Part shown: piece by piece, positions 28,125-37,001 of the stretch
Layout of the letters: the number at the start of each line of letters is the position of its first letter
Numbering within the stretch: position 1 is the stretch's first letter
Assembly: GCF_035994185.1 (NCBI RefSeq)
Contig: NZ_CP108538.1
Coordinates: 7,009,501-7,073,500 of the forward strand
DNA from: Streptomyces sp. NBC_01217
Lineage (GTDB): Bacteria > Actinomycetota > Actinomycetes > Streptomycetales > Streptomycetaceae
Direction of reading: 5' to 3'
DNA length: 64,000 bases
The notes under the pieces: generated by a model
The model's input: the letters and a program-made list of their open reading frames with translations, nothing else
What the model was told of the DNA's origin: nothing
Database searches by the model: none
Translations under genes and position numbers: made by a program

Positions 28125-29195
28125 ATGACGACCACCGCGCAGACGAGCCTCCCGCCGACCGCCCGGCAGCCGCTGGACATGGACGGTCTGGCGTGGATCC
28201 TCTTCGGCCACGCCGCGTTCCAGTACCTCAACGCCGCCGTGGAGACCGAACTCCTCGACGAGCTCGTCAAAACTCCCGGCGTCACCAAGGAGGAACTCGC
28301 CGAGCGGCTCTCGCTCCAGGAACGGGCCATCGACATCCTGCTCCTCGGCACCACCGCCATGGGCCTCACGGTCAAGGAGAACGACCGTTACCGGCTGGCC
28401 GACGTACTGAAGGAGCTGACCGCCACCGAGGACTGGCAGCGCTTCAAGGACACGGTCGGTTTCGAGCAGTACGTCGTCTACGAGGGCCAGCTGGACTTCA
28501 CCGAGTCCCTGCGGACCAACACCAACGTCGGCCTGCGCCGGGTGCGCGGCACCGGCCGGGACCTCTACCACCGGCTGAGCGAGAACCCGCACATGGAGGC
28601 CGTGTTCTACCGCTACATGCGCTCGTGGTCGGAGCTGGCCAACCGCCACCTCGTCGACGCGCTGGACCTCGGTGACGCGCGGGCGCTGCTGGACTGCGGC
28701 GGCGGTGACGCGGTGAACTCGATCGCCCTGGCCGCGGCCAACAGCCACCTGCGGGCCACCGTGTTCGAGATCCCCGAGTCCTCGGTCATCACCCAGAAGA
28801 AGATCGCCGAAGCGGGCCTGGCGGAGCGGGTCGACGTCATCGCGGGCGACATGTTCGCCGATCCGTTCCCGGGCGGACACGATGTGATCCTCTTCGCCCA
28901 CCAGCTGGTGATCTGGACCCTGGAGGAGAACACCCGCCTGCTGGCGAAGGCGTACGAGGCGCTGCCCGAAGGCGGCAAGCTCGTCATCTTCAACTCGATG
29001 TCCAACGACGAGGGCGACGGCCCGGTCGTGGCGGCGCTGGACAGCGTGTACTTCGCCGCGATACCGGCCGAGGGCGGAATGATCTACTCCTGGAAGCAGC
29101 ACGAGGAGTGCCTGCAGAAGGCCGGCTTCGGCGAGTTCGAGCGGATCGACGTTCCGGGCTGGACGCCGCACGGCATCATCATCGCCACCAAGTAG
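28125..29195 (+). CDS. SAM-dependent O-methyltransferase
   Basis: A 356-residue methyltransferase of the plant-caffeate/acetylserotonin O-methyltransferase type. It has an N-terminal helical dimerisation region (about 20-110) and a C-terminal Rossmann domain. The SAM motif is ALLDCGGGDAVNS (about 187-199). A later acidic motif is VDVIAGDMF, and GGKLVIFNSM is in the usual post-motif III position. The ATG follows TAGGAG. It is the last gene before a 16-bp hairpin, so it closes this transcription unit. The substrate is not evident; a hydroxyl made by one of the cluster oxygenases, or an acid, would fit. Confidence 0.85.
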   Translation: MTTTAQTSLPPTARQPLDMDGLAWILFGHAAFQYLNAAVETELLDELVKTPGVTKEELAERLSLQERAIDILLLGTTAMGLTVKENDRYRLADVLKELTATEDWQRFKDTVGFEQYVVYEGQLDFTESLRTNTNVGLRRVRGTGRDLYHRLSENPHMEAVFYRYMRSWSELANRHLVDALDLGDARALLDCGGGDAVNSIALAAANSHLRATVFEIPESSVITQKKIAEAGLAERVDVIAGDMFADPFPGGHDVILFAHQLVIWTLEENTRLLAKAYEALPEGGKLVIFNSMSNDEGDGPVVAALDSVYFAAIPAEGGMIYSWKQHEECLQKAGFGEFERIDVPGWTPHGIIIATK

Positions 29196-29233
29196 CCGCC
29201 GATCGGTCACCGCAACCGCGGTAGGTCTCCCCG

Positions 29234-29270
29234 GCCCGTGGGCGAACCGCCTGCCGGTTCGCCCACGGGC
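29234..29270. terminator. Hairpin terminator after the O-methyltransferase
   Basis: A 16-bp perfect inverted repeat (29234-29249 with 29255-29270, core CCCGTGGGCGAACC) has a 5-nt loop and no U-tract, as is common in Streptomyces. It lies 38 bp past the methyltransferase stop and before the second MbtH gene, so it probably divides the rightward genes into two units. Confidence 0.7.
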
Positions 29271-29387
29271 AGCCCGCGCCCCCTTCCCGGCGCGCGCCCT
29301 TCTCATCGCCAAGAGCCGACGGGAATCCGACATGAACCGACCGAACACCCATCACCGCCGCCTGCCTGTGAGGACGGGAGCGGGCCG

Positions 29388-29603
29388 ATGGGCATGACGA
29401 ATCCGTTCGAGGACGAGACACGGCAGTACCTGGTACTCGTCAACGACGAGGAGCAGTACTCGTTGTGGCCGCGCGAGGTCACCGTGCCCGGAGGCTGGGC
29501 CGTCGGGCACGGGCCGGGCAGCCGGGCCGAGTGCCTTCAGTACGTCGAGCGCACCTGGACCGACATGCGGCCGGCGAGCCTGCGGCGGCGTTCGCAGCAG
29601 TAG
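29388..29603 (+). CDS. MbtH-like protein 2
   Basis: A 71-residue MbtH-family A-domain partner with NDEEQYSLWP, PGGW and CLQYVERTWTDMRP. The ATG at 29388 has GGGAG about 8 nt before it; a second in-frame ATG six bases on is possible. It is the first gene after the hairpin and precedes the 2066-residue NRPS by 96 bp, so it probably serves the downstream synthetases. The sequence differs widely from MbtH 1, which suggests the two came with different NRPS blocks rather than by recent duplication. Confidence 0.92.
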   Translation: MGMTNPFEDETRQYLVLVNDEEQYSLWPREVTVPGGWAVGHGPGSRAECLQYVERTWTDMRPASLRRRSQQ

Positions 29604-29699
29604 GACGCCGACAGCACCACAAGCAACAGTTCAGCGGTCGGCTCCCAGGCGCGGCCACCGCGACGAGACCATCCGGCCGTCCAGCCCGAGGAGCTGATC

Positions 29700-32600
29700 G
29701 TGGACAGTGGCGCAAGCGATGTCCTTGGGCGTTTCCGGGAGGCGGCGCTCAGGCATCCGGGACGCACCGCCGTCTCCACGCCCTCGGGCGACCTCACCTA
29801 CCGTGAGCTGGACGACCGGGTGGAGCGGATCGCCGCGGCCCTGCGCGAGCGGGCCGTGACACCCGGCGCGGCCGTGGCGGTCTGCCTCCCGCGCTGCGCG
29901 GACCTGGTCGCCGCGATGCTCGCCGTGTGGCGCACCGGGGCGGCGTACGTCCCCCTCGATCCGGCCCAGCCCGCCGGGCGGCTGGAGTTCCTGAGCAAGG
30001 ACGCCGGGGCATGCTGGGTGATCACCTCCGGCCGGCTGGACACCCCTCTGCCCAGGGACCTCGGACGCCTCGACCTGGACACCGGCCCCGGGCTCCGCCC
30101 TGACGGCCCCGGACCGGAGGCGCCGGAGCCCTCCTTCACGGGTGCATCACCGGCGTACATCATGCACACCTCGGGCACCACGGGGCGTCCCAAGGGGGTG
30201 GTGGTCACCCGTAACAACGTCGCGCATCTCCTGCGGGCCCTGGAGCGCAGCGGGCTCTTCCCCGAGGAGCCCTCGCGTGTGGTGTGGAACGCCGCCCCCG
30301 GATTCGACGCGTCCGTCCAGCAGTGGATCAGAGTCTGCCGGGGAGACACCCTGATCCTCCCCACGGACGAACTGCGCGACGACCCTGAGCTGTTCGCCGG
30401 TTTTCTGCGCGAGCAACGGGCCACCGACCTGGACGCGACACCTTCGCACTGGGAAGTGCTGCGTCCGCATCTGATCGAGGGCGGTTTCGGGAACACCGCG
30501 CTGCGGCTGTTCCTCGGCGGTGAGCCCGTGCCCGCCCCGATGTGGACGGACCTGGTGGAACTGACCGGACGCGGCCTGCTGAGCGCGGTCAATGTGTACG
30601 GACCCACCGAGTGCACGGTGGACGCCACCGCGGCTCGCATCGCCGGACCCGTGCCCCACATCGGCTCGGCACTGCCCGGAGTGCGCGCCCATGTGCTCGA
30701 CGCGGCGCTGGAGCCGGTGGCCGAGGGGCAGGTGGGGGAACTCCATCTCGCGGGCGAGGGGGTGGCCTCGGGCTATGCGGGACGCCCGGGCGCCACCGCC
30801 GAACGGTTTCTCGCCGACCCGCTGGGACCGCCCGGAAGCCGCATGTACCGGACGGGCGACTGCGTCCGGCGGCTGGCCGGAGGGCTGCTGGAGTACCTCG
30901 GACGGTCGGACCGGCAGGTGAAACTGCGCGGTCAGCGGATCGAACCCGGCGAGATCGAGGAGGTGCTGGCCCGGCACCCCGAGGTGGGAAGAGCCGTGGT
31001 CGTGGCACGCGAGGACCGCCCCGGTGACCGAAGGCTCGTCGCGTACGTCACCACGGGCGAGCGCGCCGGGCGGGCCGCGCTTCCCGCGTCACTCCGTGCG
31101 CACTGTGCCGCGTGGCTGCCGTCCTCCATGGTGCCCGCGGCCGTCCTGGTGCTCGATGGATTTCCCGTGACGGCGAACGGGAAGACGGACCTGTCGGCCC
31201 TGCCCGCACCCGAGTACGCGAGTGCCACGCGCGGGCGCGCACCCGCTTCCCTCCGGGAGACACTGCTGTGCCGGCTGTTCGCAGAGGTGCTCGGCGCCCA
31301 ACACGCCGATGCCGATACGCACTTCTTCGACGCGGGCGGCAACTCGCTCCTGGCGATGCGCCTGGTTGGCCGGGCCCGCGCTGAGAAGCTGGCGGAACTG
31401 ACGGTCCGTGATGTGTTCGAGGCGCCGACTCCGGCCGCGCTCGCAGACCGTCTCGGTACGGGGCCGGACGCGCGCGCCGACCGTCTCATTACGGGTCCGG
31501 CCCGGCGCCCCGAGCTGCGGCCCGTGCCGCGCCCCGACCCGCTGCCGCTCTCCCCGGCCCAGCGGCGCCTGTGGTTCCTGGACCAGCTGGAAGGACCCAA
31601 CCCGACCTACAACGAGCATGTGGCCTTCCGTTTCTCCGGCACTCTGGACGCGGCGGCGCTGGAGGCGGCCACGGGAGACGTCGTCGCCCGCCATGAGCCC
31701 CTTCGGACGGTGTTCCCCGGACACGGGGGCGAACCCCGCCAGCACATCCTGGGCCCCCGCACACACGCACCCCGCTTCGACGTACGCGAGGTGTCCGGGG
31801 ACGCACTGGCCGGGGCGCTGCGCGAGGCCGTCCGTACCCCCTTCGACCTGACCACCGAACCGCCCCTGCGCGCGGTTCTGTTCGTGCTCGACCAGCAGGT
31901 GTACGTACTGCTGCTGGTCATGCACCACATCGCGAGCGACGGATGGTCCCTGCGCCCGCTCGCGCGGGATCTGGCGGTGGCCTACCGGGCACGGCGCACG
32001 GGCGCACCGCCCGCGTGGTCACAACTCCCCGTCCAGTACGCCGACTACACACTGTGGCAGAGCGTACTGCTGGGCAGCGACGAGGACCCGGACAGTCTGA
32101 TGGCCAGTCAACTTGATTACTGGAAATCCGAATTGAAAGGACTTCCGGAAATCATTCCGTTGCCCGTCGACGGTCCCCGCGCGGTCGCGAAGACCCGGCC
32201 GGGAGGGTCCGTACCCTTCGCGTGCGACGCGGATCTGCACGGCGCGCTGGCCGCACTGGCACGGGAGCAGCGGTGCTCGCTGTTCATGGTGATGCAGGCG
32301 GCGCTCGCCGTCCTGCTGACGCGGCTGGGGGCCGGTTCGGACATCCCCATCGGGACCGTGACCGCCGGGCGGGACGATCCCCTGCTGGAGGACCTGGTCG
32401 GCTTCTTCGTCAACACACTGGTTCTGCGGACGGATACGTCCGGCGACCCCGGCTTCCGTGAACTGCTGTCCCGGGTAAGAGAGACAGGCCTCGCCGCCTC
32501 AGAGCATCAGGATCTGCCCTTCGACCGGCTCGTCGAGGCGCTGAACCCGGCACGCACGCAAGGGGGCCGGCCGCTCTTCCAGGTGCTGCTCGCCTTCCAG

Positions 32601-35600
32601 AACACGGACGAGGCGGTGTGGGACTTCGGGGATGTGGAGATGCAGACGCAGTCCGTGACCCCGGGCACCGCGAAGTTCGATCTCGCTCTGTCAGTCGGCG
32701 AATCGAGGACCGGGGACGCGTCACCGGGCGGCCTGAGCGGATTCCTCGAATACTCGGCCGACCTGTTCACCGCCCGTACGGCGGAAGGGATCTCGGCACG
32801 ACTCGTACAGGTGCTGGAAACGGCCGTCACCGACCCTGACCGGCCCATCGGGTCCTACGACCTGCTCACCGAAGGCGAGCGGCAACGCCTCCTGGACGAG
32901 TGGAACACCACCACCGACACGACGCCGGTCCGCTCGCTCCTCGAACGGTTCGAGGAGCAGGCCGGGTCCGCCCCGGACTCCACAGCGGTGCTCTTCGAGC
33001 AGGAGCGGGTCTCGTACGCGGAGCTCGACACCCGGGCGAACCGGCTGGCCGCCCATCTGCTCGCGCGCGGCGTCGGCCCCGGCGCGGTCGTCGCCTCGGC
33101 GCTGACCAGGTCCGTGGAGCTGATCGTAGCCGTGCTCGCGGTCATGAAGACGGGCGCCGCCTATCTGCCGGTGGACCCGGAGTATCCCGCGGAGCGCATC
33201 GCGCAGGTGCTGGACGACGCCGGACCGGCCCTGCTGCTGACGACGCGCGGCACGGCGCCGGGCATCGGCGCCACGGACGGACTCGTCCGGGTCGAACTGG
33301 ACGGGCCGGAGGCACGCGCGGCGATGCGCGACCACCGGCCACCGCAGCGCCCGCACGGCGGCCCGCGGGCGGTCCTCCACCGGGAGAGTCCCGCGTATGT
33401 GATCTACACATCGGGATCCACCGGGCGTCCCAAGGGCGTCGTGGTCACCCACGCGGGCCTCGCCAACCTTGCCGAGCACCAGGCCAGGACCCTGGGTGTC
33501 GTGCGCACCAGCCACGTCCTGCAGTTCGCCTCGCCCGGCTTCGACGCGTTCTTCTGGGAGGTGGCCATGGCGCTGTCCGCCGGGGCCGCGCTCGTCATGG
33601 CACCTGCCCGCAGACTGCTGCCCGGCCCGGACCTGCGCAGTGTGATCGCCCGGCACGGCGTCACCCATCTCACCCTCCCGCCCTCGGTGCTCGGCGCCCT
33701 GCCGCCCGACACCCTGACCGGCGTCCACACACTCGTCGTCGCCGGTGAGGCGCTCGGCGCGGAACAGGTCCGGCGCCGGCAGCCCGGCCGGACCCTGATC
33801 AACGCCTACGGCCCGACGGAGACCACCGTCTGCGCGAGCATGAGCGGCCCACTGACCGCCGACGGCAGAACACCGCCGATCGGCCGCCCGATCCGCAACA
33901 CCCGTCTGTACGTTCTCGACGAGCGGCTGCGCCCCGCCCCGACGGGGGTCGTGGGCGAGCTGTACATCGCCGGGGCCGGTCTGGCCCAGGGGTACCTGAA
34001 GAGGCCCGGGACGACAGCGGAACGGTTCGTCGCCGACCCCTACGGCGCCCCGGGCACGAGGATGTACCGCACCGGCGACCTGGCCCGCTGGAACACCGGC
34101 GGAGAGCTGGAGTTCGCGGGGCGCGTCGATCACCAGGTGAAGGTGCGCGGCCACCGGATCGAACTGACGGAGATCGAGGAACTGATCGCCGCCCACCCGG
34201 AGGTGTCCGGTGTCGCCGTGAAGGTCGACGGAGACCGCGACTTTGACCGGAGAATCATCTCCTACGTCGTCCCGAAGGCCCCGGCCACGGACTCGGCCCC
34301 GCCCACCGACAGCGAGCGCGTGGCCGAGTGGGGGAGGATCCACGACTCCGTGCACTCCGGCGGCCCGGCTGCCGACTTCGGCGAGGACTTCACCGGGTGG
34401 CACAGCAGCTACGACGGGGGAGTGATCGCCCCGCAGGAGATGCGGCAGTGGCGGGATGCCACGGTCCGCGACATCATCGCGCTCCGGCCCGCGAGGGTGC
34501 TCGAACTCGGCGTCGGGAGCGGTCTGTTGCTGTCCAGGATCGCACCGTCCACCGACACCTACTGGGGGTTCGACCTCTCCCGGGACGTGATCGGGAGGCT
34601 CCACCGCGAGGTGGCGCAGCGCCCGGAGCTGGACGGCCGGACCGTCCTGCGCTGTCAGGCGGCCGACGATGCCACCGGCATTCCCAGGGGATTCTTCGAC
34701 GTCGTGGTGCTCAACTCGGTGACGCAGTACTTCCCCAGCGGCGACTACCTCACGCGGGTACTGAAGCAGGCGGCCACGGCGCTCGCCCCCGGTGGATCCC
34801 TCTTCGTGGGCGATGTGCGCAACCTGAGGCTGCTGAGGTGCTTCCACGCGGCGACCGCCGCCCGCAGGACGGGAGCGGAGCCAGGGAGCCCCGCACATGA
34901 GCAGGCCGTGCGGCGGAGCCTGGCACGAGAGCAGGAACTGCTGGTGGCCCCGGACTTCTTCGGCGCACTGGCCGCCTCCTGCGGACTCTTCTCCTCCTGC
35001 GACGTACGACTGAAGCGCGGCGGCTACCACAACGAGCTGAGCCGTTACCGCTACGACGTGATCCTGCGGACATCCCCCATCCGGGGTGCGGCCACCCCCG
35101 TACCCGGGGTCAGGTGGGGCAAGGACGTCCACGCACTGCACGAGATCCGGGAACGGCTGCGGGCCGACCGCTCCACGGGCCTGCGCGTGCTGGGAATTCC
35201 CAACGCGCGGCTCTCCGAGGACCTCCGCACGCTCGGCATCACACGGCCCGACGCGGTGGACCCGGAGGAACTGGCGCGGTTTGCCGAGGGGTTGGGCCAC
35301 CGGGTGGCACTGCGCTGGTCCGAGGAGTCGGGGCCCGAATGCTTCGACGTGGTGATCGCCCCTCCCGGAGACGGCGTAACCGGTGATCCGCCCCTGCCCG
35401 CAGTGCCCGGACCCGGTTCGGGCCTCGACTCCTACGTCAACGTCCCTTTCGCGGCGCCCGACCGCAGCGGCCTCGGAGAGTCGGTCCTGAAGCACTGCGC
35501 GGCCGCCCTCCCCGCATTCATGGTGCCGTCGGCCGTCGTCGTCCTGGAGAGCCTCCCGCTGACACCCAACGGCAAGACCGACCGCCGCGCACTGCCCGCC

Positions 35601-35900
35601 CCGGACTTCGGCCGGAGCGCGGGCAGCCGCACAGCACGTACGCCGAGGGAGGCCGCGCTGTGCCGGATGTACGGGGAGATCCTCGGCCTCGGCGAGGTGG
35701 GGATCGACGACAGCTTCTTCGACCTGGGCGGTCACTCGCTGCTCGTGACACGTCTGGTCAGCCGTATCCGAGCCGCGTTCGGAGTGGAGGTTGCGGTGAG
35801 CACGGTCTTCGACGCACCCAGTGTGGCCGCCCTCGTGGACCGTCTTGACGACGTGCCCCGGGCACGGCCGGCACTGCGCCGGATGCGGCCCCGGAACTGA
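29700..35900 (+). CDS. NRPS A-T-C-A(nMT)-T: glutamine, then N-methyl-phenylalanine
   Basis: A 2066-residue synthetase that begins with an A domain. A1 (A3 near 152) has pocket DAQDLGVVD plus Lys, the exact glutamine code. T1 serine is in FFDAGGNSLL near 547, and C (HHIASDG) is near 742. A2 (A3 near 1233) has pocket DAWTVAAVC plus Lys, a phenylalanine code. A2 is interrupted after its GRVDHQVKVRG region by an N-methyltransferase domain (about 1537-1793) with SAM motif VLELGVGSGLLL, NSVTQYFP and the closing NELSRYRYDVIL. The C-terminal A subdomain resumes with LPLTPNGKTDRR, and T2 ([10 protein letters not shown] near 2008) ends the protein. The GTG start follows GAGGAG. Starting with A-T means it either initiates a chain or passes Gln to a C domain elsewhere. 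An N-methyl-Phe residue is predicted. Confidence 0.93.
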   Translation: MDSGASDVLGRFREAALRHPGRTAVSTPSGDLTYRELDDRVERIAAALRERAVTPGAAVAVCLPRCADLVAAMLAVWRTGAAYVPLDPAQPAGRLEFLSKDAGACWVITSGRLDTPLPRDLGRLDLDTGPGLRPDGPGPEAPEPSFTGASPAYIMHTSGTTGRPKGVVVTRNNVAHLLRALERSGLFPEEPSRVVWNAAPGFDASVQQWIRVCRGDTLILPTDELRDDPELFAGFLREQRATDLDATPSHWEVLRPHLIEGGFGNTALRLFLGGEPVPAPMWTDLVELTGRGLLSAVNVYGPTECTVDATAARIAGPVPHIGSALPGVRAHVLDAALEPVAEGQVGELHLAGEGVASGYAGRPGATAERFLADPLGPPGSRMYRTGDCVRRLAGGLLEYLGRSDRQVKLRGQRIEPGEIEEVLARHPEVGRAVVVAREDRPGDRRLVAYVTTGERAGRAALPASLRAHCAAWLPSSMVPAAVLVLDGFPVTANGKTDLSALPAPEYASATRGRAPASLRETLLCRLFAEVLGAQHADADTHFFDAGGNSLLAMRLVGRARAEKLAELTVRDVFEAPTPAALADRLGTGPDARADRLITGPARRPELRPVPRPDPLPLSPAQRRLWFLDQLEGPNPTYNEHVAFRFSGTLDAAALEAATGDVVARHEPLRTVFPGHGGEPRQHILGPRTHAPRFDVREVSGDALAGALREAVRTPFDLTTEPPLRAVLFVLDQQVYVLLLVMHHIASDGWSLRPLARDLAVAYRARRTGAPPAWSQLPVQYADYTLWQSVLLGSDEDPDSLMASQLDYWKSELKGLPEIIPLPVDGPRAVAKTRPGGSVPFACDADLHGALAALAREQRCSLFMVMQAALAVLLTRLGAGSDIPIGTVTAGRDDPLLEDLVGFFVNTLVLRTDTSGDPGFRELLSRVRETGLAASEHQDLPFDRLVEALNPARTQGGRPLFQVLLAFQNTDEAVWDFGDVEMQTQSVTPGTAKFDLALSVGESRTGDASPGGLSGFLEYSADLFTARTAEGISARLVQVLETAVTDPDRPIGSYDLLTEGERQRLLDEWNTTTDTTPVRSLLERFEEQAGSAPDSTAVLFEQERVSYAELDTRANRLAAHLLARGVGPGAVVASALTRSVELIVAVLAVMKTGAAYLPVDPEYPAERIAQVLDDAGPALLLTTRGTAPGIGATDGLVRVELDGPEARAAMRDHRPPQRPHGGPRAVLHRESPAYVIYTSGSTGRPKGVVVTHAGLANLAEHQARTLGVVRTSHVLQFASPGFDAFFWEVAMALSAGAALVMAPARRLLPGPDLRSVIARHGVTHLTLPPSVLGALPPDTLTGVHTLVVAGEALGAEQVRRRQPGRTLINAYGPTETTVCASMSGPLTADGRTPPIGRPIRNTRLYVLDERLRPAPTGVVGELYIAGAGLAQGYLKRPGTTAERFVADPYGAPGTRMYRTGDLARWNTGGELEFAGRVDHQVKVRGHRIELTEIEELIAAHPEVSGVAVKVDGDRDFDRRIISYVVPKAPATDSAPPTDSERVAEWGRIHDSVHSGGPAADFGEDFTGWHSSYDGGVIAPQEMRQWRDATVRDIIALRPARVLELGVGSGLLLSRIAPSTDTYWGFDLSRDVIGRLHREVAQRPELDGRTVLRCQAADDATGIPRGFFDVVVLNSVTQYFPSGDYLTRVLKQAATALAPGGSLFVGDVRNLRLLRCFHAATAARRTGAEPGSPAHEQAVRRSLAREQELLVAPDFFGALAASCGLFSSCDVRLKRGGYHNELSRYRYDVILRTSPIRGAATPVPGVRWGKDVHALHEIRERLRADRSTGLRVLGIPNARLSEDLRTLGITRPDAVDPEELARFAEGLGHRVALRWSEESGPECFDVVIAPPGDGVTGDPPLPAVPGPGSGLDSYVNVPFAAPDRSGLGESVLKHCAAALPAFMVPSAVVVLESLPLTPNGKTDRRALPAPDFGRSAGSRTARTPREAALCRMYGEILGLGEVGIDDSFFDLGGHSLLVTRLVSRIRAAFGVEVAVSTVFDAPSVAALVDRLDDVPRARPALRRMRPRN

Positions 35901-35938
35901 ACGCCGTCCCGATGGATCACGACCAGCAGGGGTGACCG

Positions 35939-36982
35939 ATGGATTTCAGCCTTTTCTACTTCGCGGACGACAGTACGCCGGACAACGGATCGGGGCGCTA
36001 CGAACTGTTGCTGGAAGGCGCACGGTTCGCCGACCGCAACGGATTCCGGGCGGTGTGGACCCCCGAGCGCCATTTCCATGCCTTCGGCGGGCTCTACCCC
36101 AACCCGGCTGTTGTCGGCGCGGCACTCGCGACGATCACCGAGAACATCTCCATCAGGGCCGGGAGCGTGGTCTCGCCACTGCATCACCCTCTGCGGATCG
36201 CCGAGGAGTGGTCGGTGGTCGACAACCTTTCGGGCGGGCGTATCGGAATCTCCTTCGCGTCCGGATGGCACCCCGCGGATTTCGCGCTGAGCCGGACGCC
36301 GTACAGCGATCGCAAACGCGTGACGATGGAGAGCGTCGAACAGGTACGCAGCCTGTGGCGCGGCGAGGCTCTGGACGTGGTGGACGGCAGCGGCCGGATG
36401 ACGGGCGTGCGGGCCTATCCGCCGCCCGTACAGCGGGAACTGCCGGTCTGGGTGACCAGCGCGGGAGAGACGGAGACGTTCCGTTCCGCGGCAGCCGCCC
36501 GGGCGGGCGTGCTCACGCATCTGCTGCATCAGGACCCCGACGCCCTGGCCGCGAACATCGCCGCTTACCGCAAGGTCGCCGGTCAGACGCACGAGGGCTG
36601 GTCAGGGCATGTCGTCCTGATGCTCCACACCTTCCTCGCCGACAGCCGTGAGGAGGCCCGCGCGGTCGTGGACCGGCCACTGCGCGACTACCTCAAGAGC
36701 TCCCTCCATCTCATCACCCGGTCGTTCCGGGAGGCCGATCGCGATTTCGACATCGACGATCTGGAGGAAGAGGACATCGAGTTCATCGTTTCCCGGTCCT
36801 TCGACACCTACTTCCATGAGCGAGGGCTCTTCGGCACGGTTGCCGATGCCGAAGCGACCGTGGAGCGCCTGCGCGCGATCGGCGTGGACGAGATCGCCTG
36901 CCTGATCGATTTCGGGGCCGACACGAAGACCGTACTGAATGGTTTGGGCCACATAAACGCACTGCGAAAAGCATGCGAATAG
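35939..36982 (+). CDS. Luciferase-like flavin monooxygenase (secondary-metabolism LLM family)
   Basis: A 347-residue FMN-dependent monooxygenase of the luciferase-like fold, in the natural-product subfamily that includes stand-alone and NRPS/PKS-embedded members. It starts directly with the barrel strand [10 protein letters not shown], then [41 protein letters not shown] and [16 protein letters not shown], all typical. The flavin would be supplied reduced from elsewhere. It lies between the Gln/N-Me-Phe NRPS and an NRPS with a glycine module. A family member, the skyllamycin enzyme Sky39, is tied to alpha-hydroxyglycine formation, so the same reaction on the Gly residue here is a reasonable inference. 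Other hydroxylations cannot be excluded. Confidence 0.88.
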   Translation: MDFSLFYFADDSTPDNGSGRYELLLEGARFADRNGFRAVWTPERHFHAFGGLYPNPAVVGAALATITENISIRAGSVVSPLHHPLRIAEEWSVVDNLSGGRIGISFASGWHPADFALSRTPYSDRKRVTMESVEQVRSLWRGEALDVVDGSGRMTGVRAYPPPVQRELPVWVTSAGETETFRSAAAARAGVLTHLLHQDPDALAANIAAYRKVAGQTHEGWSGHVVLMLHTFLADSREEARAVVDRPLRDYLKSSLHLITRSFREADRDFDIDDLEEEDIEFIVSRSFDTYFHERGLFGTVADAEATVERLRAIGVDEIACLIDFGADTKTVLNGLGHINALRKACE

Positions 36983-37001
36983 GGCTGGGAGGCCGAGACA
37001 C

